DNA of 64,000 nucleotides, taken from Pseudomonadales bacterium (GTDB lineage Bacteria > Pseudomonadota > Gammaproteobacteria > Pseudomonadales > Azotimanducaceae). The notes under the pieces are model-generated. The model ran no database searches, was not told the origin of the DNA, and saw only the letters and a list, made by a program, of their open reading frames with translations. Shown piece by piece: positions 50,222 through 58,852 of this stretch. The position numbers and the translations under genes are program-made. The stretch lies in the NCBI GenBank assembly GCA_022827905.1, contig JAJEIQ010000071.1:1-64000 (forward strand), in the 5' to 3' direction. Numbering within the stretch: position 1 is the stretch's first letter; the number at the start of each line of letters is the position of its first letter.

Positions 50222-50786
50222 GCAGCGAATCGCGGACCGCGCCTTCAGGCTCCACCGCGCAGGTCATGGCGGGATGGTCGATGCCGAAGCGCAGGTTCAT
50301 CCCTTGGCGCAGGGCCTGCACTTGGTCGGCGCTGAGCTCGAAGCGCAGGAAGTGGACCGCGGCGGTCTTGTCTTCGTTGGAGCGATCGAGATCCTCGTTG
50401 GCGATGGCGAAAACTCGGTCCCCGTCGCCCACTTGGGCCCAGACCCGCTGCTCGATGTCTTTGAGTTGCTCAAGTGCCCGGCGCCGTTGCTCGACGTCCG
50501 GATACTCGATCATAAAGGTCGCCTTCCAGTTGCTGCCGTCGGGAATGAGCGGGTTGTAGGCCTCGATTTCCGCCTCGATTTCCGCCGGTTCGAAGATGCG
50601 CTCCACACGCAGCATCTCCTGCACTTGGTACTTCATGGTCAGGAAATCCTCGAAGTAAAGCGCCGCGTGATCGGTCAGGCGCACCCTTCGGTGGCGCTTG
50701 TGGGCGATGACCTGGCGGCGGAATGCCGGGCGCTCCACCGCGTAGTCCTCAAGCCCCCAGAGTTTGGAGCGATCCAGTTTTTCCAT
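50205..50786 (-). CDS. DUF3501 family protein
   Basis: A 193-residue protein with the DUF3501 layout: KLWGLEDYAVERPAFRRQVI at the start, RVRLTDHAALYFEDFLTMKY, EAYNPLIPDGSNWKATFMIEY and a C-terminal RFGIDHPAM. Members accompany cysteine-rich Fe-S proteins and rubrerythrin in many proteobacteria. Function is unknown. The gene follows the Fe-S protein by 13 bases and overlaps the 3' end of oxyR. Confidence 0.9.
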   Translation of the reverse strand: MEKLDRSKLWGLEDYAVERPAFRRQVIAHKRHRRVRLTDHAALYFEDFLTMKYQVQEMLRVERIFEPAEIEAEIEAYNPLIPDGSNWKATFMIEYPDVEQRRRALEQLKDIEQRVWAQVGDGDRVFAIANEDLDRSNEDKTAAVHFLRFELSADQVQALRQGMNLRFGIDHPAMTCAVEPEGAVRDSLLSDLG

Positions 50787-50799
50787 CTTGGCCTGTCGC

Positions 50800-52134
50800 T
50801 CAAATGCCGTAGGCGAAACGGGCCATGGAGATGGGATGCTCGGCGGCGTCCGCGTCCTGGTCGAGCGCGTGGCCGATCAGGCGCCCGGCCATGGGGCAGT
50901 CGGAGCCGAATCGGTCCGGCGCGGCCTGCTTCACCCGGTTGACCACCGGGCGGACGATTTTCATCGCCTTGGCGTAGGTCTCCGCCTTGGCGGCGTAGGT
51001 GCCGTCGTGGCCGGAGCACCGCTCGATGGCGGTGACCTCCGTGCCGTCGATGAGGTTGAGGAACTCGCGCGTCTTCAGGCCGATGTTCTGCACCCGTTGA
51101 TGGCAGGCGACCTGGTAGGCCACCTTGCCGAGCGGGCGCTTGAAATCGGTGTTGAGCAGCCCGGCGCGATGGCGCAGCATCAAGTACTCGAACGGGTCGA
51201 AGAACGCCTGCTTCACCCGCCCGGCGTCTGCATCATCGGGATACATCAGCGGGATTTCCTGCTTGTACATCAGCACGCAGGAGGGGATGACGGCCATCAG
51301 GTCGTAGCCGTCGTCGATGGCGTTCAGAAAAGTGGGCAGGTTGGCCTCCTTGGCCGCCGCCACCCGCTCGAGGTCGCCGAGTTCCAGCTTGGGCATGCCG
51401 CAGCAGCGGGCGTCCTTGAGCACCTTGACGGGAATGCCGTTGTGGTTCAGCACGGCGATGAGATCCTCCACCACCTCGGGACAGTTGTGCTCACCGTAGC
51501 AGGTGGCGTAGATGGCCACCTTGCCCGTCGTGCGGTCCGAAGGCTCTGCCGCCAAGTCGCTGCCCGCGATGCCTTTCACCCGCCGGGAGAGCGGCTTGGC
51601 CGCAAACTTGGGCAGCGGCGCTTCAGCGTGCAGCCCGATGATGGGCGCACCGGCCTTGCGCAGCGCTGGCACCGACGCAGCGGCATTGGCCGTCTGGGCG
51701 ATGCCGGGCGTGGAGAGCATCTTGAACACCGGCCCGGTGCTGGTGATCAGCTTATCCCGCCAACGGGTCTTGCCCGCCTTGAAGCGCTCCGCCTTGGCGC
51801 GCAGCATCAGGTGCGGAAAGTCCACCGCCCATTCGTGCGGCGGCAGGTAGGGGCACTTGGTCTGGGCGCATAGGTCGCACAGAAAGCACTGCTCCACCAC
51901 CTTGGCGTAGTCGGCCGGGTCCACGCCGTCCACTTCCATGGTGTCCGACTCGTCAACGAGGTCGAACAAGGTCGGAAAGGCGTCGCACAGGCTCACGCAA
52001 CGGCGGCAGCCGTGGCAGATGTCGAAGACCCGCTCAAGTTCGGCGTTCAGGTCCGCCTTGTCGTAGAAGGCGTCGGAGCGCCAATCAATGGGACGGCGCT
52101 CCGGCGCTTCAAGGCTGCCTTCGCGGACGGCCAT
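50800..52134 (-). CDS. Cysteine-rich Fe-S protein (GlpC/heterodisulfide-reductase-like)
   Basis: A 444-residue protein with an N-terminal pair of [4Fe-4S] sites: CHGCRRCVSLC (~40-50) and CFLCDLCAQTKCP (~82-94). Two C-terminal CCG-type domains hold CCGMPKLELGD and CHQRVQNIG with CSGHDGTY. This is the plan of GlpC and of heterodisulfide-reductase subunit D-like proteins that relay electrons from quinone-linked or flavin dehydrogenases. It starts six bases after the rubrerythrin stop and is followed by DUF3501, so it may supply electrons to rubrerythrin; that is inference from the operon. Confidence 0.9.
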   Translation of the reverse strand: MAVREGSLEAPERRPIDWRSDAFYDKADLNAELERVFDICHGCRRCVSLCDAFPTLFDLVDESDTMEVDGVDPADYAKVVEQCFLCDLCAQTKCPYLPPHEWAVDFPHLMLRAKAERFKAGKTRWRDKLITSTGPVFKMLSTPGIAQTANAAASVPALRKAGAPIIGLHAEAPLPKFAAKPLSRRVKGIAGSDLAAEPSDRTTGKVAIYATCYGEHNCPEVVEDLIAVLNHNGIPVKVLKDARCCGMPKLELGDLERVAAAKEANLPTFLNAIDDGYDLMAVIPSCVLMYKQEIPLMYPDDADAGRVKQAFFDPFEYLMLRHRAGLLNTDFKRPLGKVAYQVACHQRVQNIGLKTREFLNLIDGTEVTAIERCSGHDGTYAAKAETYAKAMKIVRPVVNRVKQAAPDRFGSDCPMAGRLIGHALDQDADAAEHPISMARFAYGI

Positions 52135-52140
52135 GGAGTT

Positions 52141-52557
52141 TTACTCCATGGCGTCCAAGGCCTTTTGAAAGCGATTGGCGTGGGAGCGCTCGGCCTTCGC
52201 CAAGGTCTCGAACCAATCGGAGATCTCCTCGAACCCCTCGTCCCGGGCGGTCTTCGCCATGCCGGGATACATGTCGGTGTACTCGTGGGTCTCACCGGCG
52301 ATGGCTGCCTTGAGGTTGTCGCTGGTGGTGCCGATGGGCAGCCCGGTGGCCGGGTCGCCGACTACCTCCATGTATTCGAGGTGGCCGTGGGCGTGGCCGG
52401 TTTCGCCTTCCGCCGTGGAACGGAACACCGCGGCGACGTCGTTCTCGCCCTCGACGTCCGCCTTGGCGGCGAAGTAGAGGTAACGCCGGTTGGCTTGGGA
52501 TTCGCCGGCGAAGGCGTCCTTGAGGTTTTGCAGGGTTTGGCTGTCATTCAGATCCAT
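52141..52557 (-). CDS. Rubrerythrin, ferritin-like domain only
   Basis: A 138-residue non-haem diiron protein that reduces hydrogen peroxide. The four-helix iron ligands are seen in [40 protein letters not shown] and [10 protein letters not shown]. The C-terminal rubredoxin domain of classical rubrerythrin is absent. A strong AAAGGAGG precedes the ATG. It heads the three-gene operon; a Fur-box-like sequence lies about 150 bases upstream. Confidence 0.93.
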   Translation of the reverse strand: MDLNDSQTLQNLKDAFAGESQANRRYLYFAAKADVEGENDVAAVFRSTAEGETGHAHGHLEYMEVVGDPATGLPIGTTSDNLKAAIAGETHEYTDMYPGMAKTARDEGFEEISDWFETLAKAERSHANRFQKALDAME

Positions 52558-52707
52558 GGGATTGCGCCTCCTTTAAGATGGTTTCAGCAAGTGTCCGCAG
52601 GTCATTGCCTAGCCAGATTACACGCGATGGCTTGGCCTTTGCCATTTGAAAGTTTGAATCAACGGCATAGCCCTTGGCTATCATAAAGGCCGAAATCGAA
52701 AGTTCTT

Positions 52708-52726
52708 CTATATGATAATCATTATC
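52708..52726. promoter_or_regulatory. Fur-box-like sequence upstream of rubrerythrin
   Basis: GATAATCATTATC at 52714-52726 is identical to the last 13 bases of the 19-bp Fur consensus; the whole 19-mer matches at 15 positions. It lies about 151 bases before the rubrerythrin start and 96 before the MATE gene, so either divergent unit could be iron controlled. Confidence 0.6.
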
Positions 52727-52821
52727 GTTTGAAGCGCGCCAACGGCATGCCAACGGCTGTGCCGTTCCCGGTCGGCGTTCCGGGCTAAAATGGCTGCCCT
52801 CCCCCTAGATGTGCGGTTCCC

Positions 52822-54180
52822 GTGGTTCGACAGGAGTTGAGTCAGCTTGTGCGGCTGGCGTTGCCGATCATTCTGGCCCAGCTCTCGCAGATGGGCATGG
52901 GGGTGGCGGATACCGTCATGGCCGGGCGGCTGAGCGCCGCGGATTTGGCCGGCGTCGCCCTTGGCGGCAACCTGTTTTGGCCGGCGATGCTCTTCATAAC
53001 CGGCCTCATGATGTCGATTACCCCGTCAGTTTCGCAGCTTCATGGCCGGGGGCAAGGCGACCGAGCCGGGGAGGTGGTGCGTCAAGCCCTCTGGATAGCC
53101 TTGGTTGGTGGCGGCGCGCTCATCGTGCTGCTGCGCAACGCGGAGCCGATCCTGCGCGGGATCGAAGTTGATCCGCTGGCCATCCCGATTTCCGGTGCCT
53201 ACCTCAAGGCCCTGTCCTGGGGCGTCCTGCCGATGCTGGGCTTTTTCGCCATGCGCTACCTCTGCGATTCGATGTCCTGGACCCTGCCGGCCATGGTCGT
53301 GGCGCTGTCGGGGCTGGCGCTTAAGGTGCCGCTCAACGCCCTGTTCATTTATGGCGGGCTTGGCGTGCCGGGCCTCGGCGGTGCTGGCTGCGGTTACGCC
53401 AGCGCCATCGTGATGACCGGCCAGATGTTGGCCATGGCGGGCATCGTCGCCTTCTCGCGCATGCGCAGCGCCGGCCTGTTCAACCGCTTTAGCTGGCCGG
53501 ACTTTCGCGAAATCGGACGCCTGTTCCGGCTGGGGGCCCCGATTGGCGCCTCCCACTTTCTTGAGATCAGCATGTTCTCCGCGGTCACGCTGCTGATCGG
53601 CCGTCTGGGCGTGGACGCGGTGGCAGCTCATCAAATCGCGGGCAATGTCGCTGGCCTCACCTTCATGGTGCCGCTGGCCTTGGGCATGGCGGCGTCGGTG
53701 CGGGTGGGCTTCAATGTGGGTCGTGAGGATTGGCGTGCCGCACGGCGCAGCGGCAACGTAGCGCTGGGCGTCAGCATCGCCTTCGGGGTGGCTGCGGCAG
53801 TGGCCATATACCTGTGCCGGGATCTCGTGCCGAGCTTCTACACCAAGGATCCAGCCGTGTTTGCCTTGGGCGCCAATCTCATGCTGTTCGTGGTGGCAAT
53901 TCAGATTGTGGATGGCGCCCAAGGCACCGCCATGGGGGCGCTGCGCGGCTACAAGGACACGCGCACGCCGATGCTATTTGCGGGCCTCGCCTATTGGGGT
54001 GTGGGGCTGCCGTTGGCGGCTTTGTTGGGGTTTGGGTTGATCGGAGCACCGGCCTTAGGGGTCTATGGATTCTGGACCGGCACGATCGCCAGCCTTGCCG
54101 TGGCCGCGGTGGCGCTCATCGTCCGCCTGCAGTGGCTGTCGCGCCAGCCGCACCGGATTCGTCAACTGGCCGTGCGTTAA
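52822..54180 (+). CDS. MATE-family multidrug efflux transporter (NorM-like)
   Basis: A 452-residue inner-membrane antiporter with twelve predicted membrane segments, exporting cationic drugs or metabolites in exchange for sodium or protons. Family patches are LALPIILAQLSQMGMGVADTV, MAGRLSAADLAGVALG, GAPIGASHFLEISMFS, AAHQIAGNVAGLTFMVPLAL and DGAQGTAMGALRGYKDTRTP. The GTG start is the first in frame. The drug-transporter gene downstream begins five bases after its stop, so both are probably expressed together. Confidence 0.92.
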   Translation: MVRQELSQLVRLALPIILAQLSQMGMGVADTVMAGRLSAADLAGVALGGNLFWPAMLFITGLMMSITPSVSQLHGRGQGDRAGEVVRQALWIALVGGGALIVLLRNAEPILRGIEVDPLAIPISGAYLKALSWGVLPMLGFFAMRYLCDSMSWTLPAMVVALSGLALKVPLNALFIYGGLGVPGLGGAGCGYASAIVMTGQMLAMAGIVAFSRMRSAGLFNRFSWPDFREIGRLFRLGAPIGASHFLEISMFSAVTLLIGRLGVDAVAAHQIAGNVAGLTFMVPLALGMAASVRVGFNVGREDWRAARRSGNVALGVSIAFGVAAAVAIYLCRDLVPSFYTKDPAVFALGANLMLFVVAIQIVDGAQGTAMGALRGYKDTRTPMLFAGLAYWGVGLPLAALLGFGLIGAPALGVYGFWTGTIASLAVAAVALIVRLQWLSRQPHRIRQLAVR

Positions 54181-54185
54181 CGTTC

Positions 54186-55073
54186 ATGCTGTGGGTGTGG
54201 CTGACGCTGGGCGCCGCCTTCGTGCAGAACGTCCGCTCGCTGCTGCAGCGCCAGCTTTCCGCCGCCGAGGCGGCTCCGCTGACCGTTCTCGGTGCCACCT
54301 ACGTCCGTTTCCTCTACGCTATGCCTTTCGCTTGGCTGGGCGCTGCGCTCCTGTTTGCCGACCGGCCGGTCCCGGAGGCTGGCACGGCATTCTGGCTCAA
54401 CAGCGCCATTGGCGGCGTCGCTCAGGTTGGCGGCACGGCTGCCTTGCTGGGGTCGTTCCGGCGCCGCACCTTTGCCGTGGGCACCGCCTTCTCCAAGACC
54501 GAGGCGATGCAGACCGCCGCATTCGGTTTCGTGTTGCTGGGCGATTCGCTGTCCTGGCTCGCCTTTGCGGGCATCTTGGTCAGCCTGGTTGGAGTGGTCG
54601 CCATGACGGTTCAGGAAAGTCCCAAGGGCCGGGCGCATTGGCAAGGTGGAGTCGGCTTGGGCCTGCTGGCAGGCGCTGGGTTCGCAGTGGCCGCGGTCTG
54701 CTATCGGGGCGCGGCGCTTAGCTTGCCGGGGGGCGCTTTCTTCGAGCGGGCGCTGGCGACCTTGGCGGTTGCCTTGACGGTGCAGACTGTGGCGATGGGT
54801 TGCCTTCTGCGCCTGTGGGAGCCAGGCACCCTGACCGCGGTGGTGGCCGCTTGGCGCCCCGGCGCTGCAGTGGGTGCAGCGGGCGCCTTGGCCTCGGCGG
54901 GCTGGTTCTCCGCCATGACGCTGCACAACGCGGCGTTGGTGCGGGCACTCGGTCAAGTGGAGTTGATCTTCGCCTTTCTCACCAGCGTTTGGCTCTTTCG
55001 GGAGCGGGTTCGGTGGCGTGACGCCGTCGGCGGGGGTCTGCTCCTGCTCGGCGTGGCGCTGCTGGTCGCTTAG
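54186..55073 (+). CDS. EamA/DMT-superfamily transporter
   Basis: A 295-residue membrane protein with ten hydrophobic segments in two repeats, as in drug/metabolite transporters. RFLYAMPFAWLGAALL, TAFSKTEAMQTAAFGFVLLGD, WLAFAGILVSLVGVVAM and the C-terminal QVELIFAFLTSVWLFRERV are typical; the last is the EamA signature. The ATG at 54186 lies five bases after the MATE stop. Substrate unknown. Its end overlaps the idi end by four bases. Confidence 0.88.
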   Translation: MLWVWLTLGAAFVQNVRSLLQRQLSAAEAAPLTVLGATYVRFLYAMPFAWLGAALLFADRPVPEAGTAFWLNSAIGGVAQVGGTAALLGSFRRRTFAVGTAFSKTEAMQTAAFGFVLLGDSLSWLAFAGILVSLVGVVAMTVQESPKGRAHWQGGVGLGLLAGAGFAVAAVCYRGAALSLPGGAFFERALATLAVALTVQTVAMGCLLRLWEPGTLTAVVAAWRPGAAVGAAGALASAGWFSAMTLHNAALVRALGQVELIFAFLTSVWLFRERVRWRDAVGGGLLLLGVALLVA

Positions 55074-55639
55074 CCGTCCTCAAGGACGCGCGGCCACTCC
55101 AAGCGCAGCCAAGGGGTAAATGGGCTGGATGGCTCGGCTAGGCGCCGCGTCAGCTCGGCGGGGGCCACCCAGGCCCAGTCCTCGATTTCCGTGACGTTGA
55201 CGACGGGTTCGCCGGCAAATCGCGCTTGGAATACCGAGCAGAGTTCGTGCTCGCTGCCTGCGGCGCCGAAGGCGGCATGGTACTCAAACTTGTAGATGTA
55301 GCGCAGATCCCGCACTTGGGCAGGCGGCATGCCGAGCTCCTGGTTGAGACGGCGGCGCACAGCGGTTTCCATCGTTTCGCCGCGCCGGGGGTGGGAGCAG
55401 CAGCTGTTTGACCAGTAGGACGGCCACAGGCGCTTGTCCGCCGCGCGCTTTTGAATCAGGACCTCGCCCCGGTCGTTGAAGATGAAGGCCGAGAAGGCGC
55501 GGTGCAGGATCCCCTTGCCGTCGTGGCACGACGACTTGTCCAAAAAGCCCACGGGGTTGTCCGAAGCGTCCACGAGTATGAGGTCTTCCGCGTCGGAGGA
55601 TACGATCTCCGACTTGGTGGCACGGGCAAGGCTGCTCAT
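55070..55639 (-). CDS. idi: Isopentenyl-diphosphate delta-isomerase, type I
   Basis: A 189-residue Nudix-fold enzyme that interconverts isopentenyl and dimethylallyl diphosphate for isoprenoid synthesis. The catalytic Cys81 lies in SYWSNSCCSHPRRGE and the catalytic Glu132 in SEHELCSVFQAR. The Nudix-like helix is RGETMETAVRRRLNQELGM and the N-terminal HRAFSAFIFNDRGEVLIQKR is diagnostic. Length matches E. coli Idi (182). It converges on the EamA gene and follows the MFS gene. Confidence 0.93.
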   Translation of the reverse strand: MSSLARATKSEIVSSDAEDLILVDASDNPVGFLDKSSCHDGKGILHRAFSAFIFNDRGEVLIQKRAADKRLWPSYWSNSCCSHPRRGETMETAVRRRLNQELGMPPAQVRDLRYIYKFEYHAAFGAAGSEHELCSVFQARFAGEPVVNVTEIEDWAWVAPAELTRRLAEPSSPFTPWLRLEWPRVLEDG

Positions 55640-55674
55640 GGCGTTCCTAGTCGTTGTTCGGAATGTTGACGATT

Positions 55675-56916
55675 CTAACCTGAATTGTCGTGCGGCGCGT
55701 TGGCGGTGGATTCATATGACCACAGTCCGCTCTTGATGACGCCGATGCCGAAGATGACCAAGGAGATGGCCATGCCTGGCACTAGGCCGGCCATCGGGTC
55801 GAAGCGCTCCACCAAAACGCCGAGCAGTATCGCGCTGACCGGGGCGGAAACCATGAAGCTGAAAATCAGCACGGACAAAATTCGGGCGCCCTCCTGGGGA
55901 GGTGCCAGTTCCTGGACGATGGCGCGCGACAGGGTTGTCGTGACCCCTTGGTTGATCCCCCAGACGATGAGTGCGGCGTAGAACAGGGGCAGCGCAGGCG
56001 CGAGCCAAATCACGCACAGGATCGCCACCCGCGTGAGCTGCAGCATGAGAAACAACTGCCCTGGCCGCTGTAGCGGCATGAAGGGCAGCAAGGCCACGTT
56101 GGAGCCGATGGCGCCCGTGGTGAATATGATCAGCACTAGGGCAAAGGTCTCCGCGTCGCCCAGATAGATTTCCTTGACGATGTAGGGAATGACGATGATG
56201 TAGGCGCCGGCGTTGAACAGGCTGCTGAGGAAGTTGAGCCCGATGACGTTGCGGACCAGCGGGATCCGCGATACGGCCTTGAGACCGGCGCCGATGTCGG
56301 GTCGCTGGGCTGAACGGGCCCCGGGCAGCGAGGGTAGCCGCCAGACTGCCACCAAGCCCGCGAGAAACGTCAGCGATTGGATGACGAGCACGGTGGTTAG
56401 CCCCAGCTTGTCCAGTTGGCCGCCGACGGCCATGCCGCCAATGCCGACCAACGACGTGGCGATGGTCATGATCGTTACCGCCCGTTGGATGTCGAAGCGC
56501 GCCACCCGAGCGAGCGTGGACTGCCGGACCGGGTCGGACAGCGATTGGATGCCGGCCATCAGCACGCCGAACGTCACCACCCACCAGTAGCTGAGCAGCC
56601 CGAGTTCGAACACCATCGCGATGGCCAAGGGCGGCAGGCACATGAGCAGGTGCATGACGGCCAGATAGGAGCGCCCATTGAAGCGGTCGCCGAGCACGCC
56701 GCCGATGAGCAGCATCACCAGCGGTGGAAACTCGGCCAAGGAGCGGGCGATGCCGGCTTGGTCGGCGGGAATCTCCAGCACGCCCACCAGCAGCCAGGTG
56801 AACAGGAATCCTTGCAGGCTCATACCCGCCATCCACAGGCTGGAACTCGCTAGGTGCCACGGGTAGGCGGAACGGGGAGGGGCAAGGGGTGGGGGAGGTT
56901 GAGGTTCACTTTTCAT
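55675..56916 (-). CDS. Major facilitator superfamily transporter
   Basis: A 413-residue transporter with twelve membrane segments in two halves. It resembles the enterobactin-exporter/tetracycline-like MFS group: LLIGGVLGDRFNGRSYL is the loop 2-3 motif, and SLSDPVRQSTLARVA with TIATSLVGIGGMAVGGQLDKL follow. The ATG at 56916 is the start; the leader has a Pro-rich tail (EPQPPPPLAPP). It diverges from the LLM oxidoreductase gene with an 80-base gap. Substrate unknown. Confidence 0.9.
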   Translation of the reverse strand: MKSEPQPPPPLAPPRSAYPWHLASSSLWMAGMSLQGFLFTWLLVGVLEIPADQAGIARSLAEFPPLVMLLIGGVLGDRFNGRSYLAVMHLLMCLPPLAIAMVFELGLLSYWWVVTFGVLMAGIQSLSDPVRQSTLARVARFDIQRAVTIMTIATSLVGIGGMAVGGQLDKLGLTTVLVIQSLTFLAGLVAVWRLPSLPGARSAQRPDIGAGLKAVSRIPLVRNVIGLNFLSSLFNAGAYIIVIPYIVKEIYLGDAETFALVLIIFTTGAIGSNVALLPFMPLQRPGQLFLMLQLTRVAILCVIWLAPALPLFYAALIVWGINQGVTTTLSRAIVQELAPPQEGARILSVLIFSFMVSAPVSAILLGVLVERFDPMAGLVPGMAISLVIFGIGVIKSGLWSYESTANAPHDNSG

Positions 56917-56996
56917 GTTGGCCGGGGGATGATAACGCGACGCGCAATTGGCCCATTGGGGCGATTTGGAACACGAGTTCAGATTGGGAGAGGAAC

Positions 56997-57854
56997 ATGA
57001 AAATCGGCGTATCGATGGCATTCAATCACTTCACCCCGCCCGCCTTCATCGGCGCGGCGGCCCAGGCGGTCGAGGCCGCCGGCTTCGATGCCATCTGGCT
57101 GCCGGAGCACGTCATCTTTTTCCCGGAGTACCAGTCCCGCTACCCCTATTCGGAAAACGGCCGCATTCCGGGCGAGCCGGAGGGTATTCTCGACCCCTTC
57201 ACGGCCTTGACCTTCATCGCCGCCCACACTGAACGCGTCCGCCTCGGCACCGGCATCTGCCTCGTGCCCCAGCGCAATCCGATTTACACCGCACGCATGG
57301 TGGCGGACCTCGACTACCTCTCCGGCGGCCGGGTGGACTTCGGCGTCGGCATCGGCTGGCTGAAGGAGGAGTTCGACAACCTGCAAGTCGATTTCGCCAC
57401 CCGCGCCGGGCGCACGGTGGAGTACATCGAGGTGATGCGGGCGCTTTGGGGCCCTGGGCTGGCCGCCTACGAGGGCGAGACCTACCGACTCGCCCCCTGC
57501 CACTTCAACCCCAAGCCGGTGCAGTCGCCCCATCCGCCGATCTTCTTCGGTGGCGAGAGCGAGCCCGCCCTGCGGCGCGTCGCCAGCCACGGCGACGGCT
57601 GGTACGGCTTCAACCTCAGCCCGGAGTCGTTTGCGGAACGGCTAGCGCGCTTGGACGCCCTGCTGGCTGAGGCAGGGCGCAGCCGGGCCGATGTGCAGAT
57701 TTACGTAGGCCCCAACCTCGAATCCCAGAACGCCGAGGCCATTGCCCAGTTCAAGGCTCAGGGCGCGGACCAAGTCATTGTGTCTCTGATGGGCGTCAGT
57801 GCGGACAAGCTGGAGCCGCGCATGGAGAGGATGCTGCGCCTGGTCCACGGCTAG
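56997..57854 (+). CDS. LLM-class oxidoreductase, F420-type (TIGR03619-like)
   Basis: A 285-residue luciferase-like TIM-barrel protein. Stretches of the F420-type subgroup are seen: FDAIWLPEHVIFFPEYQSRYPY, LTFIAAHTERVRLGTGICLVPQRNP, DYLSGGRVDFGVGIGWLKEEF and PPIFFGGESEPALRRVASHGDGWYGF. Such proteins are annotated as F420-dependent, but many bacteria without F420 carry them and may use FMN. The ATG at 56997 has GGGAGAGGA six bases upstream. It faces its paralogue at 57870 tail to tail, and diverges from an MFS transporter. Confidence 0.88.
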   Translation: MKIGVSMAFNHFTPPAFIGAAAQAVEAAGFDAIWLPEHVIFFPEYQSRYPYSENGRIPGEPEGILDPFTALTFIAAHTERVRLGTGICLVPQRNPIYTARMVADLDYLSGGRVDFGVGIGWLKEEFDNLQVDFATRAGRTVEYIEVMRALWGPGLAAYEGETYRLAPCHFNPKPVQSPHPPIFFGGESEPALRRVASHGDGWYGFNLSPESFAERLARLDALLAEAGRSRADVQIYVGPNLESQNAEAIAQFKAQGADQVIVSLMGVSADKLEPRMERMLRLVHG

Positions 57855-57869
57855 TGTGCTGACGGTACC

Positions 57870-58733
57870 CTATCCGCCCACGGCAGCCATGTAGGATTCG
57901 ATGCGCCCCAAGTGTCCGCCGGCGTCCGTTTCGCCGGCGTTGTGGGTGGCGACCGCGAGATGGGTCGCGCCCATTGCCCGCCACTTCTCAGCGTGCACTC
58001 GCCAGCGTTCGGGGGTGCCGCCTGCGAACTGGGCTTGAGCCTGGATGCCAAAGCCGTCCCAGGGCTGGCCTGCCGCCTCGCGATGGGCGCGCATCGCATC
58101 GATGCAGGCTTGGCTCTTGGCGCTGGGGCCGCCGAGCGGCATCCAGCCGTCGCCGAGTTCGGCGCAGCGCTTGAGCAGGGCGGGCGCGCCGCCGCCAAAC
58201 CAGACGGGTATGGGTTGGGACGGGCGCGGATTGATCCCGGCCTGAGTGACCCGGTGGTAGTCACCTTCAAAGCTGAAGGTGTCCTCGCTCCACAGGCGGC
58301 GCATTAGGCTGACCTGCTCGGCCTGGCGCTTGCCGCGGTTGTTGAATTCCTCGTTCAGGGCTTCGTACTCCACGGCGTTCCAGCCCGTGCCGATGCCGAG
58401 GCGCAGCCGATTGTTCGACAGCAGCGCCACTTCCGCCGCCTGCTTGGCCACCAAGGCTGTTTGCCGCTGGGGCAGTACCAGCACCGTGGTGACCAACTCT
58501 AGGCGGGTGGTCACGGCAGCGACGAAGGCATAGAAGGTGAAAGGCTCGTGGAAGGCGACGTCCTTGTCGTAGGGGCCGCTCCAGCCGCCGGGCCGATCCG
58601 GGTCGGCCCCCAGCACATGGTCGTAGATCAGCAGATGGGTGATGCCTAGGGCCTCAAGGCCCTGGACATAGGACTTGATGGCTTGCGGATCCGTGCCGAT
58701 TTCGTTGTGGGGCAGGACAGCGCCGATTTGCAT
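57870..58733 (-). CDS. LLM-class oxidoreductase, F420-type, paralogue
   Basis: A 287-residue member of the same subgroup. Motifs include MQIGAVLPHNEIGTDPQAIK, HLLIYDHVLGADPDRPGGW, LELVTTVLVLPQRQTALVAK, LRLGIGTGWNAVEYEAL and PIPVWFGGGAPALLKRCAELGDG. The ATG at 58733 is preceded by GGAG seven bases away. The gene is convergent with the upstream paralogue (15-base gap) and diverges from ileS. Substrate unknown. Confidence 0.88.
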   Translation of the reverse strand: MQIGAVLPHNEIGTDPQAIKSYVQGLEALGITHLLIYDHVLGADPDRPGGWSGPYDKDVAFHEPFTFYAFVAAVTTRLELVTTVLVLPQRQTALVAKQAAEVALLSNNRLRLGIGTGWNAVEYEALNEEFNNRGKRQAEQVSLMRRLWSEDTFSFEGDYHRVTQAGINPRPSQPIPVWFGGGAPALLKRCAELGDGWMPLGGPSAKSQACIDAMRAHREAAGQPWDGFGIQAQAQFAGGTPERWRVHAEKWRAMGATHLAVATHNAGETDAGGHLGRIESYMAAVGG

Positions 58734-58852
58734 GGTTTTTCTCCACATTGGGTTTCGTTTCTCAAGGGGCGCAACCTACCACATCGGCACGCCTTCAAAG
58801 GCTGCTTATGGATGCCTTAGAATGCGTCCCCCTCCCTCATCTTCAGTTCACC

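Noticed and set aside
52544-52753. Small minus-strand frame of 69 codons upstream of rubrerythrin
   Set aside because: It overlaps the rubrerythrin start, spans the Fur-like site and has no ribosome site; it looks like promoter DNA.
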